Shown: positions 1 through 6,058 of the stretch, piece after piece
Position numbering within the stretch: the stretch's first letter is position 1
Layout: each line of letters begins with the position of its first letter
Origin: Pseudomonadota bacterium
Lineage (GTDB): Bacteria; Pseudomonadota; Alphaproteobacteria; Rhizobiales; Hyphomicrobiaceae
Length of the DNA: 9,990 bases
Reading direction: 5' to 3'
Assembly (NCBI GenBank): GCA_023430845.1
Contig: JAEYYJ010000336.1
Location: 1 to 9,990, forward strand
Notes under the pieces: model-generated
Databases searched by the model: none
What the model saw: only the letters and a program-made list of their open reading frames with translations
Told to the model about the DNA's origin: nothing
Position numbers and translations under genes: made by a program

Positions 1-52
1 AGTTCTGATTCGCGATCCGTTCACCTCCATACTCACTCACAGCCGGTGATCC

Positions 53-1012
53 ATGACCCTGGTCTCGCTTGCGAAGAACCCGGTCCCGAGCGGTGCCGTC
101 AGCGGCGACTTTGCCGGCTATGACGGCGCGCCCCTGCGCTTTGCGCGCTGGAATGCGACGCGCGGCCCCGCGCGCGGAACGGTCTGCGTATTCTCGGGCC
201 GAGGCGAATACATCGAGAAGTATTTCGAAGTCATCGCAGACCTACGGCGCCGCGGTTTTGCGGTCGCCATTCATGACTGGCGCGGGCAGGGTGGCTCGCA
301 TCGACCGCTGGCCGACCGCCGCAAAGGCCATATCCGGGACTTCAAGGAATTCGATCAGGATCTGGCGGTTTTCATGCAGCAGGTGGTGCTGCCCGAGTGC
401 CCGCGGCCCTACTACGCGCTCGCCCACTCCATGGGCGGCAACATACTGGCCCGGCATTCGATCGCGCCGGACTCGTGGTTCGATCGCATCGTTCTATGCG
501 CGCCGATGTTCGAGATCATCGCGGACAAGGCGCGGGTTCCCGGCAATCTGGCGCGCATCTTTGTCGAAACCGCCTGCCTGCTCGGGCAATCGACGCGCTA
601 TGTGCCGACGGGCTCGGATCAGCCCGCCGAGATGATGCCGTTCGAGGGCAATCCACTCACCTCGGATCGCGAGCGCTACATGCGCAATCGCCAGGTCGTC
701 GAAGCCGCACCCGAGCTTGCGCTCGGATATCCGACGGACGGCTGGACGCGGGCGGCGTACCGCTCATGCGCGCATGTGATGGATCCGGCCTTCGCCAGGA
801 GCGTTCAGGTGCCCCTGCTGCTCTTCAGTGCCGCTAACGATCGGATCGTCTCATCACGCGCAATCGAGACTTTCGCGAGCCGCCTCAAGATTGGCGTGCA
901 CGTCCCCATATCTCAGTCGGAGCATGAGATCCTGCAGGAGAACGACACGATCAGACAGCATTTCTGGTCGGTTTTCGATGCCTACCTCGGCATCAGCGCT
1001 GATGCAGCATAA
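53..1012 (+). CDS. alpha/beta hydrolase, lysophospholipase-like (Hydrolase_4 / S33 type)
   Basis: A 319-residue alpha/beta-hydrolase-fold protein, probably a cytoplasmic or membrane-associated carboxylic ester hydrolase related to PldB-type lysophospholipases and monoacylglycerol lipases. The nucleophile elbow AHSMGG places the catalytic serine at about residue 126. The acid is probably Asp263 in AANDRIVS and the histidine His291 in SEHEIL, so the triad is complete and correctly ordered. The oxyanion-side segment SGRGEYIEKY (about 48-57) and DWRGQGGS (75-82) are typical of this subgroup. No signal peptide is evident. The ATG at 53 is taken because the family homology begins shortly after it; the ribosome site in front is weak. 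The gene ends four bases before the stop of the convergent DUF502 gene, leaving no room for a terminator. The substrate is not predictable; the family assignment is firm. Confidence 0.9.
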   Translation: MTLVSLAKNPVPSGAVSGDFAGYDGAPLRFARWNATRGPARGTVCVFSGRGEYIEKYFEVIADLRRRGFAVAIHDWRGQGGSHRPLADRRKGHIRDFKEFDQDLAVFMQQVVLPECPRPYYALAHSMGGNILARHSIAPDSWFDRIVLCAPMFEIIADKARVPGNLARIFVETACLLGQSTRYVPTGSDQPAEMMPFEGNPLTSDRERYMRNRQVVEAAPELALGYPTDGWTRAAYRSCAHVMDPAFARSVQVPLLLFSAANDRIVSSRAIETFASRLKIGVHVPISQSEHEILQENDTIRQHFWSVFDAYLGISADAA

Positions 1013-1016
1013 CGAC

Positions 1017-1799
1017 CTACGCGCGTGGCGGATTGGCGTCATCCGTGGCGCCGGCCTTTTCGCGCAACTCGCGCAAACGCGCCTGCGTCTCCGGATTGAC
1101 CATGCCAGCGGAGATAATGATCTTCGCGGCGTCCTCGACGCTCATGCCGATGATGGTAACCGTCGCGCGCGGCACAAAGCAGACGAACCCCGTGGGCGGC
1201 AGCATTCCCGTCGGCATGAACACGCTGATCAGGTCGTCCTGCGGCTTCAACGTGGAAATCTGTCGGGCAGCTTCACCCGTCACGAAAACGATCGACCATA
1301 TGCCCGGTGACGGGAACTCCATCAGGCCGACCTTTTGGAAGGCCTGCTCGGGGGCCGATACGCTGACGACACTCTCGAAGATCTGCTTGAGGGCCCGGTA
1401 GACGTTGCGCACGATGGGCGTGCGGTCGAGCATCATCTCGCCGGCGCTGATGAGCGAGCGGCCGAGCAGGTTTGCCGCCAGCGCCCCGATCATCGTCAGC
1501 ATGAGGATCGCGAACACGAGCCCGATGCCGGGCACGGCAAAAGGCAGATAGGTGTCCGGGTTGTAGAAGTGCGGGATGTACGGCTTCACCCAGCGGTCGA
1601 CGATATTGATGACGTACCAGGCGATGTAGATCGTGATGGTGACGGGACCGACGACGACGAGGCCGGTCAGGAAGTAGTTCCGCAGTCGCGCGCCGACGCG
1701 CCAACGGTGAACCTCCGCCGCCTCCGCAGCCAAAGGCCGCACCGGCTCCTCGCCGGAAGCCCCCCCCTCGGGCGCTGACCTCGACAGCTTGTCCTGCAT
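1017..1799 (-). CDS. DUF502 family inner-membrane protein
   Basis: A 260-residue protein of the DUF502 family, whose biochemical role is unknown. The N-terminal 35 or so residues are polar and low in complexity. Two membrane segments follow, at about 42-66 (rich in V, I and T) and 89-111 (starting near the VPGIGLVFA stretch). After these comes a soluble domain with family-typical blocks: LDRTPIVRNVY (about 124-134), the EFPSPGIWSIVFVTGE region (161-176) and FMPTGMLPPTGF (194-205). The start at 1799 is supported by AGAAGGA just upstream on the minus strand, about five bases from the ATG. The gene stands alone on its strand and diverges from the transporter operon across a 279-base gap. The family call is secure from the motif set and topology; no function is assigned. 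Confidence 0.88.
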   Translation of the reverse strand: MQDKLSRSAPEGGASGEEPVRPLAAEAAEVHRWRVGARLRNYFLTGLVVVGPVTITIYIAWYVINIVDRWVKPYIPHFYNPDTYLPFAVPGIGLVFAILMLTMIGALAANLLGRSLISAGEMMLDRTPIVRNVYRALKQIFESVVSVSAPEQAFQKVGLMEFPSPGIWSIVFVTGEAARQISTLKPQDDLISVFMPTGMLPPTGFVCFVPRATVTIIGMSVEDAAKIIISAGMVNPETQARLRELREKAGATDDANPPRA

Positions 1800-2078
1800 C
1801 CAATCCTTCTCGCGCGTCCACCGCGTCCCGCCGGGACCGCTTCATCTCCCGCGCAAGGTATATCCGAGCAGGACCGCCCGTACCACCCGATTGCGCCGCG
1901 ACTTTCGTCGGCACTAAGCACCCGAAATTCCAGCAGCGGGAGCGGATATCAATGTCGGGAGGGCGGTTATCTCGCCTGTGAAAGGAATTGACATTCGGGG
2001 GCATCCTTCTCCAGTGTACGGGCCAACGAGGAACATCGGATTCAACCGAGCAAACTCACCTAGGGAGTAGAGACCACC
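1800..2078. other. divergent intergenic region between the DUF502 gene and the transporter operon
   Basis: This 279-base gap must hold the promoters for the leftward DUF502 gene and the rightward binding-protein gene, but neither can be identified with confidence. A perfect TTGACA occurs at 1988-1993 on the plus strand, but no hexamer resembling TATAAT lies 16-18 bases downstream. The only extended inverted repeats seen are very short (4-5 bp arms, such as GTCCC/GGGAC near 1826-1838). A Shine-Dalgarno-like AGGGAG at 2062-2067 precedes the binding-protein start by 11 bases. Reading frames that run through the gap on the minus strand are continuations of frames open in neighbouring genes and show no family features. 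Confidence 0.5.
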
Positions 2079-3377
2079 ATGAAATTCTTGAAGTCTGCTG
2101 CGGGCGCCGCAGCAGCGATTGGGCTTGTCGTGGGCGCCAGCCTGCCCGCCGCTGCCCAGAAGGAAGTCAAGCTCGGCATCATCTACGACTACACCGGCCC
2201 ATTCGCCGGTGGCGGCTCGCTGCCGGCTGCGATCGCGACCAAGATCGCCGTCGACATGATCAACGAGCGCGGCGGCGTCGAAGGACACAAGATCGTCGCG
2301 ACGTATGCCGATGCCCAGTCGAAAACCGACGTCGCGATCAACGAGGCCGAGCGACTGCTGAACGAAGTCAAGGTCGACGTGCTGATGGGCGTCTTCTCGT
2401 CCGCGCACTGCGTACCCATGGCTGCCAAGGTCGACGCCGCCAAGAAGTTCATGTGGGCCAACGTCTGCGTCGCGTCGGCGGTGCTGAAGGACAAGAAGCT
2501 TCAGTACGTTTTCCGCTCGCAGGTCCATTCTGACCAGTTCGGCGCGGCGTCGTGCGACTTCATCGCAGAAAATGCCAAGACGAAGCTGAAAAAGGATCCT
2601 AAGGACATCAAAGTCGCGATCCTCTACGAGGATGGTCCGTATGGCACCGGCGTTGCTTCTGGTAACGAGGCCAGGTGCAAGGAACTTGGCATCCAGATCG
2701 CGCACAAGGAAGGCTACGCAGCAACGTCGACCGATCTTTCTGCGCTGGTGACCAAGCTTCGCCGCGCACGGCCGGATGTCATCCTTCACACGGGCTACAA
2801 CCCGGACATCACGCTCTTCCTGCGTCAGTCGAAGGAAGCCGGCCTGAAGTTCGACGCCCTGATCGGCCACGGCGCAGGCTACGGCCAGATCGACAAGCTG
2901 ATCGAGACCTTCAAGGGCGACGTGAACTACTTCTACAACGTCGATCCGGTCGCCGCCCAGCTCCTCGACCCGAAGACGCTCGCGTCGGGAATGGGCGATG
3001 TAACCGCTGAAATGGTCAAACGCTACAAGGCCGAGACTAAAGTCAGCGAGGTCCCGCCGCACGCCTCCATGGGCTTCAATCAGCAGTGGATCTTCCTCAC
3101 CGACGTGCTGCCCCGCGCCATCAAGAAGCACGGCGGCTTCGACCCGGAAGCACTCCGCAAAGCGGCGCTCGAGACCGATATTCCGGATGGCGGCACAATC
3201 CAGGGCTATGGCGTCAAGTTCTTCCCCCCCGGCCATCAGATGTCGGGCCAGAACGAGCGCTCCAGCCCGGTCGTCATGCAGTACATCGACGGCGTGACGA
3301 AGATCGCCTGGCCGTCGAACTTGAAAACCGTCGATCCGGTGCTGCCCTTCCCAAAGGGCCACGCCTACGCGCGCTGA
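2079..3377 (+). CDS. ABC transporter periplasmic substrate-binding protein, HAAT family (LivK-like)
   Basis: A 432-residue periplasmic receptor of the hydrophobic amino acid transporter (HAAT) family, Peripla_BP_6 type I fold. It would deliver its ligand to the LivHM permease encoded downstream. Residues 1-26 form a Sec signal peptide: MKFLK, a hydrophobic Ala/Gly/Val core, then LPAAA before Gln27, giving a likely cut after Ala26. The mature protein opens with VKLGIIYDYTGPFAGGG (about 30-46), the typical ligand-loop start, followed by AVDMINERGGVEGHKI (57-72). Four cysteines (111, 130, 159, 200) lie in the mature domain and could form disulfides. At 432 residues it is longer than E. coli LivK (about 370), as is common in alphaproteobacterial paralogues. 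Such paralogues bind diverse ligands (amino acids, amides, aromatic acids), so the substrate is left open. The gene is separated from livG by a strong hairpin. Confidence 0.92.
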   Translation: MKFLKSAAGAAAAIGLVVGASLPAAAQKEVKLGIIYDYTGPFAGGGSLPAAIATKIAVDMINERGGVEGHKIVATYADAQSKTDVAINEAERLLNEVKVDVLMGVFSSAHCVPMAAKVDAAKKFMWANVCVASAVLKDKKLQYVFRSQVHSDQFGAASCDFIAENAKTKLKKDPKDIKVAILYEDGPYGTGVASGNEARCKELGIQIAHKEGYAATSTDLSALVTKLRRARPDVILHTGYNPDITLFLRQSKEAGLKFDALIGHGAGYGQIDKLIETFKGDVNYFYNVDPVAAQLLDPKTLASGMGDVTAEMVKRYKAETKVSEVPPHASMGFNQQWIFLTDVLPRAIKKHGGFDPEALRKAALETDIPDGGTIQGYGVKFFPPGHQMSGQNERSSPVVMQYIDGVTKIAWPSNLKTVDPVLPFPKGHAYAR

Positions 3378-3390
3378 TCCGACGCGTTAG

Positions 3391-3442
3391 TGCCTCATCG
3401 CTGTCGCCAGCTCAACCAGCGGCAGCGATGAGGCATCCTTTT
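3391..3442 (+). terminator. terminator-like hairpin between binding-protein gene and livG
   Basis: The 13-base arm TGCCTCATCGCTG (3391-3403) is exactly complementary to 3423-3435. The stem extends to 17 pairs (3391-3407 with 3419-3435) if one G-U pair is allowed, with an 11-base loop. TCCTTTT follows at once (3436-3442). It lies 13 bases after the binding-protein stop and 41 bases before the livG start. It has the form of a partial rho-independent terminator or 3' mRNA-stabilising structure. Such a structure after a binding-protein gene commonly keeps receptor mRNA above permease and ATPase mRNA; that role is inferred here. Confidence 0.8.
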
Positions 3443-3483
3443 GCCCACGCCTTCACTCTCGGCAGATTAAGCGGCACCCGCGG

Positions 3484-4215
3484 ATGGCGATGCTCAAAGT
3501 AGATGGTCTAACCAAGCAGTTCGGCGGATTCACCGCCGTAAGCAACGTATCGTTCGATGTCGCGGAAGGAGAAATCCTCGGCCTCATCGGACCGAACGGA
3601 TCGGGCAAGAGCACGACCTTCAACTGCATTGCCGGCATGTATACGCCGACCACTGGCAGCGTGAAGTTCGAGGGCGGCGAGATCGGCGGCCTGAAGGCGA
3701 ACCAAGTTTGCCACAAGGGGATAGCGCGGACATTCCAAATACCGCGTCCCTTTCGCAATCTTTCGCTTCTCGAGAACGTCGCGCTCTCCGCACACTTCGG
3801 CTCCAACGCGCACCTATCGCGCGCGCAATGCTGGGCCAAGGCCGAGGAGTCGCTCGCCATGGTCGGCCTGCCGACCGACGCCGTTTCATCAACGGATGGT
3901 CTTGGGGCGGCGTCTCTGAAAAAGCTCGAGCTTGCCCGCGCGCTCGCAACCGGCCCACGCCTCCTGCTCGCCGATGAAAGCCTCAACGGCCTCGATCACG
4001 GCGAGATGGATCAGGCCGCGGACATGCTGGAGCGCATCCGCAAGGAAAAGGGCATCACCATCGTGTGGGTCGAGCACATCATGGGCGTACTGATGCGTGT
4101 CGTCGACCGTGTCGTCGTGCTCGACCATGGCGAGAAAATCTTCGACGGCAAGCCCGCCGATGCGCAAACGGACAAGCGCGTCGTCGAGGTGTACCTCGGC
4201 GAAACGGGACACTAG
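3484..4215 (+). CDS. livG: HAAT ABC transporter ATP-binding protein LivG
   Basis: A 243-residue cytoplasmic nucleotide-binding subunit, LivG type. Walker A is GPNGSGKST (36-44), the Q-loop glutamine is about Gln85 in ARTFQIPRPF, Walker B is RLLLADE (159-165), and the switch histidine is about His198 in VWVEHIMG. The long ARTFQ-region insert and the C-terminal GEKIFDGKPAD segment are typical of LivG rather than LivF. The ABC signature is unusual: the region at 140-152 reads LGAASLKKLELAR, with neither glycine of LSGGQ in place, although LivG proteins in general depart from the consensus here. The start at 3484 (ATGGCGATG) has a weak ribosome site, and the in-frame ATG at 3490 is equally possible. 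It follows the binding-protein gene after a hairpin and is split from livF by a palindromic element that begins within its own last codons. Confidence 0.92.
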   Translation: MAMLKVDGLTKQFGGFTAVSNVSFDVAEGEILGLIGPNGSGKSTTFNCIAGMYTPTTGSVKFEGGEIGGLKANQVCHKGIARTFQIPRPFRNLSLLENVALSAHFGSNAHLSRAQCWAKAEESLAMVGLPTDAVSSTDGLGAASLKKLELARALATGPRLLLADESLNGLDHGEMDQAADMLERIRKEKGITIVWVEHIMGVLMRVVDRVVVLDHGEKIFDGKPADAQTDKRVVEVYLGETGH

Positions 4216-4216
4216 G

Positions 4217-4294
4217 GCTCGTGTGATGATCGAGAAATTCGCCAGATCTCGCGGCACGGTATCGAGCGAGTTTCTCGATCTGAACCACACGAGC
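4217..4294 (+). repeat. palindrome A of the livG-livF element
   Basis: The outer arms GCTCGTGTG (4217-4225) and CACACGAGC (4286-4294) are exact complements. The inner arms 4229-4242 and 4266-4279 pair along 14 positions with one G-U. The internal loop is ATG against CTGAAC, and the apical loop is about 23 bases. It begins two bases after the livG stop codon. No T-tract follows, so it is not an obvious intrinsic terminator. An mRNA-stabilising or DNA-level cruciform role is possible. Confidence 0.75.
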
Positions 4295-4306
4295 GAATCT
4301 ATGTTT

Positions 4307-4384
4307 CTAGCGTCCCTTTTGATTCCGAAGTTCGCTCGGGACGCCAGCATCGAGGTCAAGCGAACTTCGGAATCGGGACACTAG
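4307..4384 (+). repeat. palindrome B of the livG-livF element
   Basis: A perfect 16-bp inverted repeat, GATTCCGAAGTTCGCT (4321-4336) with its complement at 4359-4374, has a 22-base loop. It is extended outwards past a four-T bulge (4317-4320) by CTAGCGTCCC (4307-4316) against GGGACACTAG (4375-4384), with one mismatch. Its right edge runs into AGGG (4383-4386), the only Shine-Dalgarno-like bases before livF, so folding in mRNA could limit livF initiation. That effect is inference. Confidence 0.75.
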
Positions 4385-4391
4385 GGCTCAA

Positions 4392-5096
4392 ATGCTGGAC
4401 CTCAAGAACGTCGATGCTGGCTACGGAGCATTCCAGGCCCTGTTCGGCATCTCGATGCAAGTCAACGCAGGCGAAGCGGTCGCCGTTATCGGTGCCAACG
4501 GTGCCGGCAAGACCACGCTCATGCGTGTCATCTCGGGGATGCTGCCGGCATCCGCGGGCACCATGACCATGGAAGGCACGGATCTGCGCACGACGCCGCC
4601 ACACAAAATCATCGAACTCGGGATCGCCCATGTTCCCGAAAATCGGCGACTGTTTCCGCGGCTTTCGGTCGAGGACAATCTCCGCCTCGGCGCCTTCATC
4701 CCGTCTGCGCGCGCCCATTTCGCCGATCGTCTCGCCTACGTGTACGACCTCTTTCCTCGCCTCAAGGAGCGCCGCGCACAGCTCGCGGGCACCATGTCCG
4801 GCGGCGAGCAGCAAATGTGCGCCATCGCGCGCGCGCTCATGAGCAAGCCGAAGCTCGTGCTGCTCGACGAGCCGTCGATGGGCCTCGCGCCGGTCATCGT
4901 CCAGCAGGTGTTCGAGCTCGTCCGGCGCATCCGCTCCGAGGGCTATACGGTCCTGATCGTGGAGCAGAACGTCTCGCAGGTTCTGAAGGTCGCCGATCGC
5001 GCCTACCTCCTCGAGGTCGGGCGCATCGTGCAGTCCGGCAGCTCTGCCGAGCTCGCCTCGAGCGACGACATTCGCAAGGCGTACATGGGAATTTGA
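4392..5096 (+). CDS. livF: HAAT ABC transporter ATP-binding protein LivF
   Basis: A 234-residue cytoplasmic ATPase subunit of LivF type. Walker A is GANGAGKTT (34-42), the signature TMSGGEQQM (134-142) is canonical, Walker B is LVLLDE (155-160), and the D-loop region is SMGLAP (162-167). The segment IAHVPENRRLFPRLSVEDNL (78-97) is a LivF hallmark. The switch position reads VEQN, with glutamine in place of the usual histidine, which is normal for LivF proteins. The start ATG at 4392 has only a weak AGGG in front and sits directly after the palindromic element. With livG it would form the ATPase pair that drives the LivH/LivM channel. The intact signature here may compensate for the degenerate one in LivG, since each ATP site combines motifs from both subunits. 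Confidence 0.94.
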   Translation: MLDLKNVDAGYGAFQALFGISMQVNAGEAVAVIGANGAGKTTLMRVISGMLPASAGTMTMEGTDLRTTPPHKIIELGIAHVPENRRLFPRLSVEDNLRLGAFIPSARAHFADRLAYVYDLFPRLKERRAQLAGTMSGGEQQMCAIARALMSKPKLVLLDEPSMGLAPVIVQQVFELVRRIRSEGYTVLIVEQNVSQVLKVADRAYLLEVGRIVQSGSSAELASSDDIRKAYMGI

Positions 5097-5152
5097 TTGC
5101 CCGCGCAGGGCACGTGACGGGGTTGGCGGCCGGTACTGGGTACGGGCTGCGA

Positions 5153-5158
5153 GGGGAG
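5153..5158 (+). promoter_or_regulatory. ribosome binding site fixing the livH start
   Basis: GGGGAG ends six bases before the ATG at 5165. It decides the livH start, because the same frame stays open upstream as far as 4817 inside livF, and that extension is basic, Arg-rich and unlike any permease. Confidence 0.75.
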
Positions 5159-5164
5159 AAGCGA

Positions 5165-6058
5165 ATGTTCGGGTTTTTCTCAAGTCTCGATTGCTCGCTC
5201 GACATCTTCTTTGTCGAAGCGCTGCTCAATGGTGTGCTGCTGGCCGGATTGCTCGCTCTCCTGGCGCTCGGGCTCAACCTCATTTTCGGCGTCATCGACG
5301 TCGTGTGGATCTGCTACGCCGAGCTCGTGATGGTCGGCATGTACGCGATCTTCTTCTTCGTTCAGCAGATGGGCGTGCCTTTACCGCTCGCATTTCTGAT
5401 GGGCATCGGCCTCGTTGCTGTATGCGGCGCGGTTCTGCACTATCTGGTCATCCGGCCCGTGCTCGATCAGCCGCCGATCAACCAGCTCCTCGTGACAGGC
5501 GGCGTCCTGTTTCTCCTCCAGGCCGCGGCGACGATGGCGTTCGGCATCGAGTTCCGCAACCTCGGCATTCGGCTCGGCTCGGTGAATTTCGGCGACATGA
5601 GCTTCGCCTGGAGCCGCATCATCACGTTCGCCGTCGCGCTCGGGGCGATGATCTTGCTCTGGCAGTTCCTCACGCGTACCTACATCGGCACGGCGATCCG
5701 CGCGATCTCGCAGGATCGCCAGATCATGCCGCTCATGGGCGTCGACCAGAAGAAGGTCTATCTCGCAACTTCGGCGATCGGCGGCGGTCTTGCCGGCCTC
5801 GCCGCGTGCTTGATGGTCCTGCAGTATGACATCTATCCGCAGATCGGCCTGCAGTTCGGCCCGCTCGTCTTCATGATCTGTGTGCTCGGCGGCCTCGGCA
5901 ATATGGTCGGCGGCTTCGTCGCAGCCTTCATCATCGCCCAATTCATCACCATCGGCGGCTCGTGCGTCGCCACCGAATGGGGCTACGCGATCGCCTTCCT
6001 GTTCTTCATGCTCGTCATTTTCGTCCGGCCGCAGGGCCTGTTTGGAGCCAAGTCATGA
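5165..6058 (+). CDS. livH: HAAT ABC transporter permease LivH
   Basis: A 297-residue inner-membrane permease of the LivH branch, one half of the translocation channel. It is strongly hydrophobic with about eight likely membrane segments. The first begins with ALLNGVLLAGLLALLALG, the classic LivH opening that leads to LNLIFGVIDVV. The block RAISQDRQIMPLMGVD carries the cytoplasmic coupling helix that contacts the ATPases. The C-terminal block starting VCVLGGLGNMVGG-like (here ICVLGGLGNMVGGF) and the final FVRPQGLFG are family signatures. The start follows a good ribosome site at 5153-5158, 68 bases after livF. The stop overlaps the livM start (ATGA), pointing to translational coupling of the two permeases. 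There is no sign of damage. Confidence 0.94.
   Translation: MFGFFSSLDCSLDIFFVEALLNGVLLAGLLALLALGLNLIFGVIDVVWICYAELVMVGMYAIFFFVQQMGVPLPLAFLMGIGLVAVCGAVLHYLVIRPVLDQPPINQLLVTGGVLFLLQAAATMAFGIEFRNLGIRLGSVNFGDMSFAWSRIITFAVALGAMILLWQFLTRTYIGTAIRAISQDRQIMPLMGVDQKKVYLATSAIGGGLAGLAACLMVLQYDIYPQIGLQFGPLVFMICVLGGLGNMVGGFVAAFIIAQFITIGGSCVATEWGYAIAFLFFMLVIFVRPQGLFGAKS

Larger units (their letters stand above)
4205..4389. repeat. palindromic mosaic element flanked by a 16-bp direct repeat, between livG and livF
   Basis: The 16-base sequence CGGGACACTAGGGCTC occurs at 4205-4220 and again at 4374-4389, 169 bases apart. Between and across the copies lie two large inverted repeats. Hairpin A pairs 4217-4225 with 4286-4294 and 4229-4242 with 4266-4279 (one G-U pair), around a small internal loop. 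Hairpin B pairs 4321-4336 with 4359-4374 perfectly (16 bp). The outer arms of B, 4307-4316 and 4375-4384, match at 9 of 10 positions. CTAG occurs at 4212, 4307 and 4381, so each palindrome is bounded by CTAG. No convincing protein is encoded. Removing one repeat unit would leave livF starting eight bases after the livG stop, the tight spacing usual for this gene pair, so the segment looks like an insertion. It may be one copy of a dispersed intergenic palindrome family, but no second copy is visible here. Confidence 0.8.

Noticed and set aside
1988..2016. TTGACA as a -35 box for the transporter operon
   Set aside because: At spacers of 16-18 bases there is no hexamer near TATAAT, so a promoter call cannot be supported.
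1914..3362. A 482-codon open frame on the minus strand, antisense to the binding-protein gene
   Set aside because: The plus-strand gene has a clear signal peptide and family motifs. In GC-rich DNA a long open antisense frame is a common effect of codon bias, and the minus-strand translation is rich in R, D, H and V with no recognisable domain or ribosome site.
4205..4389. CRISPR repeat or complete insertion sequence in the livG-livF gap
   Set aside because: There are only two direct copies, with palindromes rather than unique spacers between them, and no room for a transposase frame.
4817..5164. N-terminal extension of livH into livF
   Set aside because: The added 116 residues are basic and unrelated to permeases. 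A proper ribosome site and a typical LivH N-terminus occur at 5165.
5097..5164. GCCC/GGGC mini-hairpin between livF and livH
   Set aside because: Only four base pairs and no T-tract; not distinguishable from chance.
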